Below, piece by piece: positions 19,358 through 27,110 of a DNA stretch of 64,000 nucleotides. The position numbers and the translations under genes are program-made. The stretch covers positions 1 to 64,000 of the forward strand of contig JACKJK010000005.1 of NCBI GenBank assembly GCA_020637985.1, read 5' to 3'. Numbering within the stretch: position 1 is the stretch's first letter; the number at the start of each line of letters is the position of its first letter. Under the pieces are notes generated by a model that was not told the origin of the DNA, ran no database searches, and saw nothing but the letters and a program-made list of their open reading frames with translations. The DNA comes from Rhodobiaceae bacterium (lineage in GTDB: Bacteria > Pseudomonadota > Alphaproteobacteria > Rhizobiales > Tepidamorphaceae).

Positions 19358-20254
19358 ATGACCAAGCAAGCCACCGCCGACGCCATGCAGGAGGCAGCCC
19401 TTCTCGCCAAGGCGCTGCCCTACATGCAGCGCTACGAGAACCGCACCATCGTCGTCAAGTACGGCGGCCATGCCATGGGCGACCCGGCGCTGGGCAAGGC
19501 GTTTGCCCGCGACATCGCCCTGCTGAAGCAGTCCGGCGTCAATCCCGTGGTCGTGCACGGCGGCGGGCCGCAGATCGGCGCCATGCTCGACAAGATGGGC
19601 ATCCAGAGCGAGTTCCGCGGCGGCCTGCGCGTCACCGACAGGAAGACCGTGGAGATCGTCGAGATGGTGCTGGCCGGCTCCATCAACAAGGAGATCGTCG
19701 CCCTCATCAACGCGGAAGGGGAATGGGCCATCGGCCTGTGCGGCAAGGACGGCAACATGGTCTTCGCCGAGAAGGCGCACAAGACGATGCGCGATCCCGA
19801 CTCCAACATCGAGAAGATCGTCGACCTCGGCTTCGTCGGCGAGCCCGTCGAGGTCGACCGCACGCTGCTCGACCTGCTGGCGAAGTCTGAGATGATCCCG
19901 GTCATCGCGCCGGTCGCGCCGGGCCGCGATGGTGAGACCTACAACATCAACGCCGACACCTTCGCCGGCGCCATCGCCGGCGCGCTGCACGCCGAGCGCC
20001 TGCTGTTCCTCACCGATGTGCCCGGCGTCCTCGACAGGTCCGGTGCGCTGATAGACCAGCTCACCGTCGACGAGGCGAAGGGATTGATCGCGGATGGCAC
20101 GATTTCCGGCGGCATGATCCCGAAGGTGGAGACCTGCATCGAGTCGCTGCAGCGCGGCGTCAAGGGAGTCGTCATCGTCAACGGCAAGGTGCCGCACGCC
20201 GTCCTGCTCGAACTCTTCACCGAGCACGGCGCCGGCACGCTCATAACGCACTGA
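19358..20254 (+). CDS. argB: Acetylglutamate kinase (ArgB)
   Basis: ArgB phosphorylates N-acetylglutamate in arginine synthesis. The 298-residue protein shows VVKYGGHAMGD (nucleotide-binding lysine and glycine loop), VVVHGGGPQIGAML, FRGGLRVTD, NINADTFAGAIAGALHAERLLFLTDVPGVL (in parts) and SGGMIPKVETC. The N-terminal extension (about 30 residues, ending KALPYMQRYENRTIV) is the type associated with arginine-sensitive ArgB, so feedback control by arginine is likely. ATG at 19358 follows a GGGACGAG site. Two palindromic repeats lie directly after the stop. Presence beside a HAD hydrolase and dapD is a Hyphomicrobiales pattern. Confidence 0.95.
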   Translation: MTKQATADAMQEAALLAKALPYMQRYENRTIVVKYGGHAMGDPALGKAFARDIALLKQSGVNPVVVHGGGPQIGAMLDKMGIQSEFRGGLRVTDRKTVEIVEMVLAGSINKEIVALINAEGEWAIGLCGKDGNMVFAEKAHKTMRDPDSNIEKIVDLGFVGEPVEVDRTLLDLLAKSEMIPVIAPVAPGRDGETYNINADTFAGAIAGALHAERLLFLTDVPGVLDRSGALIDQLTVDEAKGLIADGTISGGMIPKVETCIESLQRGVKGVVIVNGKVPHAVLLELFTEHGAGTLITH

Positions 20255-20297
20255 GCATGCCCCCGAAAAGTTGCAGACTTTTCGGACAGGGGCATGC
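20255..20297. repeat. RIME-like intergenic palindrome, copy 1
   Basis: A 43-bp element with outer arms GCATGCCCC/GGGGCATGC and inner arms CCGAAAAG/CTTTTCGG around TTGCAGA. It begins at the base after the argB stop. The core is nearly the same in four places in the window (20255, 20310, 53242, 53356). Short palindromes of this style are known in Rhizobiales as RIME-type elements; the exact family name is inferred. Confidence 0.8.
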
Positions 20298-20309
20298 GGC
20301 GATGGAATG

Positions 20310-20352
20310 GCATGCCCCCGAAAAGTTGCAGACTTTTCGGACAAGGGCATGC
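20310..20352. repeat. RIME-like intergenic palindrome, copy 2
   Basis: A second copy 12 bp after copy 1, in direct orientation, with one changed base in the right arm (ACAAGGG instead of ACAGGGG). The pair fills the argB-HAD spacer and may act as a transcriptional or mRNA-stability boundary between them. Confidence 0.8.
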
Positions 20353-20386
20353 GGCAGTTGAGAATCCGAATTGGATCGGTAGTGCA

Positions 20387-21091
20387 ATGACCACCTGGCA
20401 CAAGCAGATCGACACCTGGGTGTTCGATCTCGACAACACGCTCTATCCGCCGCGCTCCAACCTGTTCGCCCAGATCGACCAGCGCATGGGCGCCTTCATC
20501 GCCGAGCTGCTCGACGTCGCGCCGCAGGAGGCCAAGCGCATCCAGAAGGACTACTACCGCGTGCACGGCACCACGCTGCACGGCCTGATGGTCGAGCACG
20601 GCGTCGATCCGCACGCGTTCCTTGCCTTCGTCCACGACATCGACCATTCGCCGATCGAAGCCGACCCTGCGCTTGGCGCGATCCTGAGCGAATTGCCCGG
20701 CCGCAAGTTCGTGCTCACCAACGGCTCCGTCGCGCACGCCGGCGCGGTGATGGACCGGCTTGGCATCGCCGGGCACTTCGAGGACGTGTTCGACATCGTC
20801 GCCGCCGACTTCAGGCCCAAGCCGGACCGTGCGCCGTATGAAAAGTTCCTGGCGCAATACGCCATCGAGCCGCGCCGCGCGGCGATGTTCGAGGACCTGC
20901 CGCGCAACCTCGCGGTGCCGAAGGATCTCGGCATGGCGACCGTGCTGGTGGTCGATCACGAGGACCCGCGCTCGGGCAGCCGCGCCGAGTGGGAGGTGGC
21001 CGGCGCCGATGCCGTCCATATCGACCACGTCACCGGCGACCTCGCCGCATTCCTCGCCGACATCGTTGCGCCGCCGCACAAGGCGAACTAG
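20387..21091 (+). CDS. HAD-family hydrolase, pyrimidine 5'-nucleotidase type
   Basis: A 234-residue HAD phosphatase. Motif I is VFDLDNTLY near residue 13, motif II is VLTNGS, and the later acidic motif is MFEDLPRNLAVPKDLGM with the conserved basic residue before it in KPDRAPYEKF. The combination FDLDNTLYPP...F and the length match the SSM1/PynA pyrimidine 5'-nucleotidase group, which dephosphorylates UMP/CMP-like nucleotides. ATG at 20387 (MTTWHKQIDTW) is preferred to an upstream start that would translate the palindromic repeat. Between argB and dapD in several Rhizobiales genomes a gene of this kind is found. Confidence 0.87.
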   Translation: MTTWHKQIDTWVFDLDNTLYPPRSNLFAQIDQRMGAFIAELLDVAPQEAKRIQKDYYRVHGTTLHGLMVEHGVDPHAFLAFVHDIDHSPIEADPALGAILSELPGRKFVLTNGSVAHAGAVMDRLGIAGHFEDVFDIVAADFRPKPDRAPYEKFLAQYAIEPRRAAMFEDLPRNLAVPKDLGMATVLVVDHEDPRSGSRAEWEVAGADAVHIDHVTGDLAAFLADIVAPPHKAN

Positions 21092-21143
21092 GGTCCCGAC
21101 CCTGGCTTTCCGCCGCCGCGACCATCACCAAGGACGTCACGCC

Positions 21144-21989
21144 ATGTCTCATGCCGATCTCGCCGCGACCATCGAAGCTGCCTTCGAGGATCGCGCCAAC
21201 GTCAATGCCGATACCGGGGGCAAGGTCCGCAAGGCGGTGGAGAAGGCGCTGCACCTTCTCGACAGCGGCAAGGCACGGGTCGCAGAGCGTGGCGCCGATG
21301 GCACCTGGACCGTCAACCAGTGGCTCAAGCAGGCGGTGCTGCTGTCCTTCCGCCTCAACGACATGGAACCCATTTCCGGCGGGCCGGGCGGCGCCGACTG
21401 GTGGGACAAGGTGCCGTCCAAGTTCGATGGCTGGAAGAAGAAGGACTGGCGCGAGGCGGGCTTCCGCGCGGTGCCCAACTGCGTCGTGCGCCGCTCCGCC
21501 TACATCGGTAGGAATGTCGTGCTGATGCCCTCCTTCGTGAACCTCGGCGCCTACGTCGACGAGGGTACGATGGTGGACACCTGGGCGACGGTCGGCTCCT
21601 GCGCGCAGATCGGCAAGCACGTGCATCTGTCCGGCGGCGTCGGTATCGGCGGCGTGCTGGAGCCGCTGCAGGCGGGCCCCACGATCATCGAGGACAACTG
21701 CTTCATCGGTGCGCGTTCGGAAGTCGTCGAGGGCTGCATCGTGCGTGAGGGCTCGGTGCTTGGCATGGGCGTCTACATCGGCAAGTCGACGAAGATCGTC
21801 GACCGCGCCACCGGCGAGGTCTTCATGGGTGAGGTGCCGCCGTACTCGGTGGTGGTGTCCGGCTCGATGCCCGGCAAGCCGCTGCCCGACGGTTCGCCCG
21901 GCCCGTCCCTGTATTGCGCCGTGATCGTCAAGCGCGTCGACGAGCAGACCCGCTCCAAGACCTCGATCAACGACCTGTTGCGGGATTAA
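21144..21989 (+). CDS. dapD: 2,3,4,5-tetrahydropyridine-2,6-dicarboxylate N-succinyltransferase (DapD)
   Basis: DapD succinylates tetrahydrodipicolinate in the succinylase branch of lysine and meso-diaminopimelate synthesis. The 281-residue protein has an N-terminal helical domain (FRLNDMEPISGGP) and a left-handed beta-helix of hexapeptide repeats (VMPSFVNLGAYVDEGTMVDTWATVGSCAQIG in parts; VHLSGGVGIGGVLEPLQA; CFIGARSEVVEGCIVREGSVLGMGV in parts). ATG at 21144 is preceded by AAGGA. The stop overlaps the stop of the convergent SDR gene by 3 bp. DapE, which removes the succinyl group later, lies about 1.1 kb downstream. Confidence 0.96.
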   Translation: MSHADLAATIEAAFEDRANVNADTGGKVRKAVEKALHLLDSGKARVAERGADGTWTVNQWLKQAVLLSFRLNDMEPISGGPGGADWWDKVPSKFDGWKKKDWREAGFRAVPNCVVRRSAYIGRNVVLMPSFVNLGAYVDEGTMVDTWATVGSCAQIGKHVHLSGGVGIGGVLEPLQAGPTIIEDNCFIGARSEVVEGCIVREGSVLGMGVYIGKSTKIVDRATGEVFMGEVPPYSVVVSGSMPGKPLPDGSPGPSLYCAVIVKRVDEQTRSKTSINDLLRD

Positions 21990-22885
21990 TTCTTAGCTTT
22001 GCCGAGGCCCAGCTTCGACCACACGGCCGGTCCCGGCTCGATCTCCTCTGGGTCCAATCCCAGGGCCGAAATGATCGGCGCGTAGACGGCGCGCGAATCG
22101 CCGCTTCCCGGCGTCAGCGACAGCCCGCCGTCGACGACGAGGTTCTGCCCCGTCACGAAGCTGCCGGCATCGCTTGAAAGATAGGCAACGGCCTCGGCAA
22201 TGTCCTGCGGCGTGCAGGCGCGCGGCAGCGGCTGCGCGGCTTTCGCCGGATCGTCGAGGCGTCGCGCGAACTTCTCCGACGTCTTTTCGGCAAAGCCCAT
22301 CGAGCGCGCGAAGATCGCCGTCGGCACGAAGCCGGGGCACACGCAGTTGACGCGGATCATGTCGCCGGCAAGCTCCACCGCGGCGATCTGCGCAAGCTGG
22401 ATCAGCGCCCCCTTGGACAGCGAGTAGAGCACCGGCGCATAGCCCTGCCGCATGCCGGAGACCGAGGTTGTCAGCACGATCGAGCCGCCGCCGCGCGCGC
22501 GCATGTGCGGCACCGATGCACGGATCGCCGCGATGGCGGCGCGCAGGTGCAGGTGCATCATGCGGTCGAGATCGGCGTCTTCGACGCTCTCCACCCGGCT
22601 CGACGGCCCGCTGGCGCCGGCGTTGGAAAACACGATGTCGACACCGCCGAAGGCTTCGACGCAAGTCGCCACGCCCGCCGCGATGTCGCCCGGCTGCAGC
22701 ACGTCGCAGCGCGCGGCGACGATGCGCCCGCCATGTTCCGCCGCCAGTGCGTTCAACCCGTCCTCGTCGACGTCGGCGGCGACAACCTTGCCGCCTTCCT
22801 CGGCGATCAGCCGCGCGGTGGCCGCGCCGATGCCGTGCGCAGCGCCGGTGATGAATGCGGATTTTCCCTCGAAGCGGTTTGCCAA
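21986..22885 (-). CDS. Short-chain dehydrogenase/reductase
   Basis: A classical SDR of about 299 residues. Cofactor motif TGAAHGIG (near residue 13), VFSNAGASGP (NAG motif), SIVLTTSVSG with the catalytic serine, and YSLSKGAL as YxxxK are all visible; the C-terminus has the usual VTGQNLVVDGG, followed by an unusual tail of about 38 residues. The likely start is TTG at 22885, which follows GAGGGA at good spacing and gives the standard SDR N-terminus (LANRFEGKSAFITG); the nearest ATG adds 37 residues of poor quality. Substrate unknown. It sits between the two dap genes on the opposite strand, an insertion relative to a plain dapD-dapE order. Confidence 0.85.
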   Translation of the reverse strand: MANRFEGKSAFITGAAHGIGAATARLIAEEGGKVVAADVDEDGLNALAAEHGGRIVAARCDVLQPGDIAAGVATCVEAFGGVDIVFSNAGASGPSSRVESVEDADLDRMMHLHLRAAIAAIRASVPHMRARGGGSIVLTTSVSGMRQGYAPVLYSLSKGALIQLAQIAAVELAGDMIRVNCVCPGFVPTAIFARSMGFAEKTSEKFARRLDDPAKAAQPLPRACTPQDIAEAVAYLSSDAGSFVTGQNLVVDGGLSLTPGSGDSRAVYAPIISALGLDPEEIEPGPAVWSKLGLGKAKN

Positions 22886-23077
22886 GCTGGCGGTCCCTCG
22901 CGTGGTCGTGCTGCGCTGAATAGCCGCTTTTCGACATGCCCGCCAGTTGTGCCTTCCGATTGACGTAAACGCGTGGCCATCTGTCCCGCTGCGCAAGACG
23001 TGCCCGAAAAGGCGTGCAACCGTGCGCCAAGATGCGCTAGACCGCAGCTATCGTTCTCCCCGGATCGCGTGGCCGCC

Positions 23078-24253
23078 ATGACAGACAAGCTGGACCCCGT
23101 CGCCCTCGCCCAGGCCCTCGTGCGCTGTCCTTCCGTCACCCCGCACGAGGGCGGGGCGCTGGAGCAGATCGAGGGCTGGCTCGACGACGCCGGCTTCCAG
23201 CTGCATCGGGTGACCTTCTCCGGTGCCGACACGCCCGACGTCGAGAACCTTTATGCGCGCATCGGTTCGGGTGCGCCGGCGCTGTGCTTTGCCGGCCATA
23301 CCGACGTCGTGCCGCCCGGCAACGAGGCCGCGTGGACGCACCGGCCGTTCTCCGGCGAGATTGCCGGTGGCGAGCTGTGGGGGCGCGGTGCCGCCGACAT
23401 GAAGGGCGGCGTTGCCGCATCCATCGCCGCCGTGCTGCGCCACCTGGAGAAATCCGGCCCGCCGCATGCCGGCTCGATTTCCTTTCTCATCACCGGCGAC
23501 GAGGAAGGCCCCTCCATCAACGGCACCGCCAAGCTGCTGAAATGGGCGGCGGATCGCGGCGAGGTCTTCTCGCACTGCGTGCTCGGCGAGCCGACCAACC
23601 CCGAAGCGCTCGGCGATTCCATCAAGATCGGCCGGCGCGGCTCGGTGTCGGGCGAGATTCACGCCCGCGGCGTGCAGGGCCACTCCGCCTATCCGCACCT
23701 GGCGAGGAACCCGGTCGTCGCGCTGGCGCAGGCCGTTGTCGCCATCGCCGCCGAACCGCTGGACACGGGCACTGAGCACTTCCAGCCCTCGACGCTCGCC
23801 TTCGTGAACTTCGATACCGGCAACCCCGCCGTCAACGTGATTCCCGGCGAGGCGGTGGCGCGCTTCAACATCCGCTTCAACGACCTGCACACGCCCGAAA
23901 GCCTGAAAGGCCGCATCGATGCCCTCCTGGCGCCGATCGCACAGGCGACGGGCGTGGCGCTGACATCGAATTTCATCGCCAGGGTCTCCGACGTCTTCGT
24001 CACGCAGCCGGGCCGGCTGGTCGAGGTTCTCTCCGCCGCGATCCGCGCCGAGACAGGGCGCACGCCGCAGCTGTCGACGTCCGGCGGCACGTCGGACGCC
24101 CGTTTCATCAAGGACTACTGCGAGGTGGTCGAGTTCGGCCTCGTCGGCAAGACCATGCACCAGGTCGACGAGCGCGTGGCGGTCGAGGATATCGAGACGC
24201 TGACGCGCATCTACGAGCGCTTCATCGCCGGCTACTTCGCGGCGCTTGCCTGA
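23078..24253 (+). CDS. dapE: Succinyl-diaminopimelate desuccinylase (DapE)
   Basis: A 391-residue M20-family zinc hydrolase releasing succinate from N-succinyl-LL-DAP. Metal and catalytic residues are in CFAGHTDVVPPGNE, RGAADMKGGVAA, ITGDEEGPSINGT (general base Glu), LGEPTN and the final VGKTMHQVDERVAV. ATG at 23078 (MTDKLDPVALAQAL) is chosen over a longer frame with 35 non-homologous codons. Its TGA overlaps the next ATG (TGATG), so the membrane protein that follows is likely translated by coupling. Confidence 0.95.
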   Translation: MTDKLDPVALAQALVRCPSVTPHEGGALEQIEGWLDDAGFQLHRVTFSGADTPDVENLYARIGSGAPALCFAGHTDVVPPGNEAAWTHRPFSGEIAGGELWGRGAADMKGGVAASIAAVLRHLEKSGPPHAGSISFLITGDEEGPSINGTAKLLKWAADRGEVFSHCVLGEPTNPEALGDSIKIGRRGSVSGEIHARGVQGHSAYPHLARNPVVALAQAVVAIAAEPLDTGTEHFQPSTLAFVNFDTGNPAVNVIPGEAVARFNIRFNDLHTPESLKGRIDALLAPIAQATGVALTSNFIARVSDVFVTQPGRLVEVLSAAIRAETGRTPQLSTSGGTSDARFIKDYCEVVEFGLVGKTMHQVDERVAVEDIETLTRIYERFIAGYFAALA

Positions 24254-24852
24254 TGCTGACCCTTGCCGACATACGCGGCGGGCTTGACGGTGCCTGGCGC
24301 CTGTTTCGCGGCGACCCGAAGGCGATGGACGCCTTCGACCTCAGCTATGACGGCTTCTGGAAATCCTTCCTCGCCATCCTCGTCGCGCTGCCCGTCTTCC
24401 TGCTCTACGTGCATGGGGAGTGGTCGACCCTGTCGGCTGCGGTCGAGCGCGCGCCCGACGCGCAGGTGGAAGTGCCATCCTTCGCTTCGCACCTCCTCCT
24501 GCGGTTGGCGGTCATGGCGGTCGACTGGCTCGCCTTCCCGCTGATCGTGCTGGCGGCCTCCGGCCCGCTCGGCATTTCCGGCCGCGTGGTGCCCTACATC
24601 ATTGCCCAGAACTGGGCCGCCGCCGCCGCATCCTTCGCTATTGCGCTGCCCGGCATCGCCTTCGCCTATTCCCTGCTCGGCGCCGGCGTCGCGTCCCTCG
24701 TCACCTTCGTGCTGTTCCTGCTCGTGCTGCGGTTTTTCTATCTTGTCGCCCGCATCGCGCTTCGCGCGCCAGTCGGGCTTTCGATCGGGCTTGTCGCCTT
24801 CAACGCGCTGCTGAGCCTGCTCATCGGCGAGTTGTCGTCACGCCTGTTCTGA
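24253..24852 (+). CDS. Conserved membrane protein of unknown function downstream of dapE
   Basis: 199 residues with about four to five hydrophobic segments: roughly 36-53, 78-97, 100-130, 131-160 and 170-190. It has no enzyme motif that I recognise. An N-terminal amphipathic stretch (MLTLADIRGGLDGAWRLFRGD) precedes the first helix. It starts inside the dapE stop codon and ends overlapping the 3' end of truA by 15 bp. A protein of this kind between dapE and truA recurs in Rhizobiales, which suggests an envelope or cell-wall link, but that is only context. Confidence 0.75.
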   Translation: MLTLADIRGGLDGAWRLFRGDPKAMDAFDLSYDGFWKSFLAILVALPVFLLYVHGEWSTLSAAVERAPDAQVEVPSFASHLLLRLAVMAVDWLAFPLIVLAASGPLGISGRVVPYIIAQNWAAAAASFAIALPGIAFAYSLLGAGVASLVTFVLFLLVLRFFYLVARIALRAPVGLSIGLVAFNALLSLLIGELSSRLF

Positions 24853-25593
24853 AGCGTCGTAGTCGACGCGCACCAGGTACAGCCCGGCGGCGGGCGCCAG
24901 CGGCGGGCACTGCGCGCGGTCGCATGCGGCAAGCGCGTCGGCCAGGTCGCGCTTCGTCCACTTCCCCTCGCCGACGAACTTCAGCGCACCGGCCATCGAG
25001 CGCACCTGGTGGTGCAGGAACGAGCGCGCCGAGGCCTCGATGATGATCGTCTCGCCCGAGCGCCGCACACTCAGCGCATCCAGCGTCTTCACCGGCGACG
25101 CTGCCTGACAGGCCGCCGCCCGGAAGGTCGTGAAGTCGTGGTTGCCGGTGAGTGCCTGTGCCGCATCGTCCATCGCTACGGCATCGAGCGGCACGTGCAC
25201 CAGCCATGCCCGGTTGGCCATCAGCGCCAGCGGGGGACGGCGGTTGACGATGAGGTAGCGGTAGTGGCGCGCGCTTGCCGAGAAGCGGGCGTCGAAGTCG
25301 TCGCCGACGACCTCCGCGGACAGGATCGAGACCGGAGCAGGCCGCAGGTGCGCGTTGAGCGCGTCGCGCACGGTGTCCGTCGGCCAATCCTTTTGGAGTT
25401 CCACGTGCGCGACCTGCCCCAACGCATGCACGCCGGTGTCGGTGCGCCCGGCACCGCCGGGAACGGCGTCCTCGCCGCTGAACTTTTTCAGCGCCTCGGC
25501 AAGCACCCCCTGCACGGTCGGCCCCTCGGCCTGCATCTGCCAGCCGAGAAACGGCGTTCCGTCATACTCGATGGTGAGCTTGTAGCGTGGCAT
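24838..25593 (-). CDS. truA: tRNA pseudouridine(38-40) synthase (TruA)
   Basis: TruA modifies uridines 38-40 in the anticodon stem of many tRNAs. The 251-residue protein begins MPRYKLTIEYDGTPFLGWQMQ; the catalytic aspartate lies in GAGRTDTGVHALGQVAH; the C-terminal part has ASARSFLHHQVRSMAGAL, typical of the family. It heads lower in a minus-strand group (def, fmt, truA, in transcription order) with 5 bp between fmt and truA. Its 3' end overlaps the convergent membrane protein gene. Confidence 0.95.
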   Translation of the reverse strand: MPRYKLTIEYDGTPFLGWQMQAEGPTVQGVLAEALKKFSGEDAVPGGAGRTDTGVHALGQVAHVELQKDWPTDTVRDALNAHLRPAPVSILSAEVVGDDFDARFSASARHYRYLIVNRRPPLALMANRAWLVHVPLDAVAMDDAAQALTGNHDFTTFRAAACQAASPVKTLDALSVRRSGETIIIEASARSFLHHQVRSMAGALKFVGEGKWTKRDLADALAACDRAQCPPLAPAAGLYLVRVDYDASEQA

Positions 25594-25598
25594 CGCCT

Positions 25599-26522
25599 CT
25601 AGCCAAGCCGCTGGCCTGTGGCGATTGGCGTGCCGCGCAGGAAGGCGCCCGCCGCCATCGCGCCCTTGCCGGCGCGCTGCAGTTCGACCAGGCGCACCGC
25701 GCCCTCGCCGCAGGCGACCGTTAGGTGATCGTCCAGCACCGTGCCCGGCGCGCCCGCGCCGTCGGCCAGTTCGCTGCGCAGCACCTTGATACGCTCAGCC
25801 TTGCCGCCGATCCCGGCCTCGAACCAGGCGCCGGGAAACGGCGACAGCCCGCGGATGCGGTTATGCACGTCCTGCGCCGGTCGCGACCAGTCGATGCGCG
25901 CTTCCGCCTTCTCGATCTTCCTTGCGTAGGTCGTCTCGCCCTCTTGCGCATGGAACGCGAGCGCGCCGCGCGACAGGGCGGAAAGCGCCCGCGCCATCAG
26001 GTCGGCACCGAGCCGCATCAACCGGTCGTGCAATTCGCCAGCCGTCTCGTCGGGACCGATCGCGACGCGTTCGCTCATCGCCACCGGGCCGGTGTCGAGG
26101 CCGGCTTCCATGCGCATCACCATGACGCCCGTTTCCCTGTCCCCGGCCATGATGGCCCGCTGGATCGGGGCGGCGCCGCGCCAGCGCGGCAGCAGCGAGG
26201 CATGCAGGTTAAGGCAGCCGTGCGCCGGGCTGTCGAGCACGCCCTGCGGCAGCAGTTGCCCGTAGGCGACGACGACCGCGACGTCGGCTTCAAGTGCGGC
26301 GAACTCCGCCTGTACGCCTGCGTCCTTCATCGACGCTGGCGTGCGGACCTGAAGGCCGAAGCGCAGGGCGGCCTCGTGCACCGGCGAGCGGCGTTCCGCC
26401 TGCCCGCGCCCGGCCGGCCGGGGTGGCTGTGTGTAGACCGCGGCGACCTCGTGGCCCTGCCCGATGATCTCGGTCAGCGTCGGCACCGCGAAGTCCGGCG
26501 TTCCCATGAAGACGACACGCAC
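25599..26522 (-). CDS. fmt: Methionyl-tRNA formyltransferase (Fmt)
   Basis: Fmt formylates initiator Met-tRNA. The 307-residue protein starts MRVVFMGTPDFAVPTL and carries the 10-formyl-THF binding region with the catalytic stretch CLNLHASLLPRWRGAAPIQRAIMAGD; the C-terminal OB-like domain is present. It follows def by 21 bp, the standard def-fmt pairing that joins addition and removal of the formyl group. Confidence 0.96.
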   Translation of the reverse strand: MRVVFMGTPDFAVPTLTEIIGQGHEVAAVYTQPPRPAGRGQAERRSPVHEAALRFGLQVRTPASMKDAGVQAEFAALEADVAVVVAYGQLLPQGVLDSPAHGCLNLHASLLPRWRGAAPIQRAIMAGDRETGVMVMRMEAGLDTGPVAMSERVAIGPDETAGELHDRLMRLGADLMARALSALSRGALAFHAQEGETTYARKIEKAEARIDWSRPAQDVHNRIRGLSPFPGAWFEAGIGGKAERIKVLRSELADGAGAPGTVLDDHLTVACGEGAVRLVELQRAGKGAMAAGAFLRGTPIATGQRLG

Positions 26523-26543
26523 GGTCGCACTCCTGCAAGATGA

Positions 26544-27068
26544 CTACAGCGCGTGTGTGGCGCGCTGCCGCTCGGCCTTGGCGAATTTCTTGATGACCCG
26601 GTCGCGCTTGAGCTTCGACAGGTAGTCGATGAACAGCAGGCCGTTGAGGTGGTCGATCTCGTGCTGGACGCAGGTGGCGAGCACGCCATCGGCCTCCAGC
26701 TCCTGCGCCTTGCCCTCGCGGTCGATGTAGCTGACCCGGCAGCGTGCCGGCCGCTCGACCTCGGCGTAGTATTCCGGGATCGACAGGCAGCCTTCCTCGT
26801 AGGTTGACATCTCGTCGGACGTCCACACCACCTTCGGGTTGATGAGGAAGTGCGGCGCGCGTGCCTCCTCGTCGCGCGACACGTCCATCACCAGCACCTG
26901 GCGCGGAACGGCGATCTGCACGCCCGCCAGCCCGATCCCCGGCGCGGCGTACATGGTTTCCAGCATGTCGTCGAGCAGCGCGCGCAATTCGTCGTCGACG
27001 CGCTCGACGGGCGCGCTCTTTTCCCGCAGCAGCGGGGCAGGCAGGGTGATGATCTCGCGTGTAGCCAT
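26544..27068 (-). CDS. def: Peptide deformylase (Def)
   Basis: A 174-residue iron/zinc metallopeptidase removing N-formyl groups from new proteins. All three motifs are intact: GIGLAGVQ (motif 1), EEGCLSIPEYYAEV (motif 2, cysteine ligand) and QHEIDHLNG (motif 3, two histidine ligands and catalytic Glu). It is the first gene of def-fmt-truA and lies 42 bp downstream of the addA stop on the same strand; no strong terminator is visible in that gap. Confidence 0.97.
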   Translation of the reverse strand: MATREIITLPAPLLREKSAPVERVDDELRALLDDMLETMYAAPGIGLAGVQIAVPRQVLVMDVSRDEEARAPHFLINPKVVWTSDEMSTYEEGCLSIPEYYAEVERPARCRVSYIDREGKAQELEADGVLATCVQHEIDHLNGLLFIDYLSKLKRDRVIKKFAKAERQRATHAL

Positions 27069-27110
27069 GGCGCGGATTTATGCGTTCCCCGCCGCCTGGT
27101 CAATGCATGG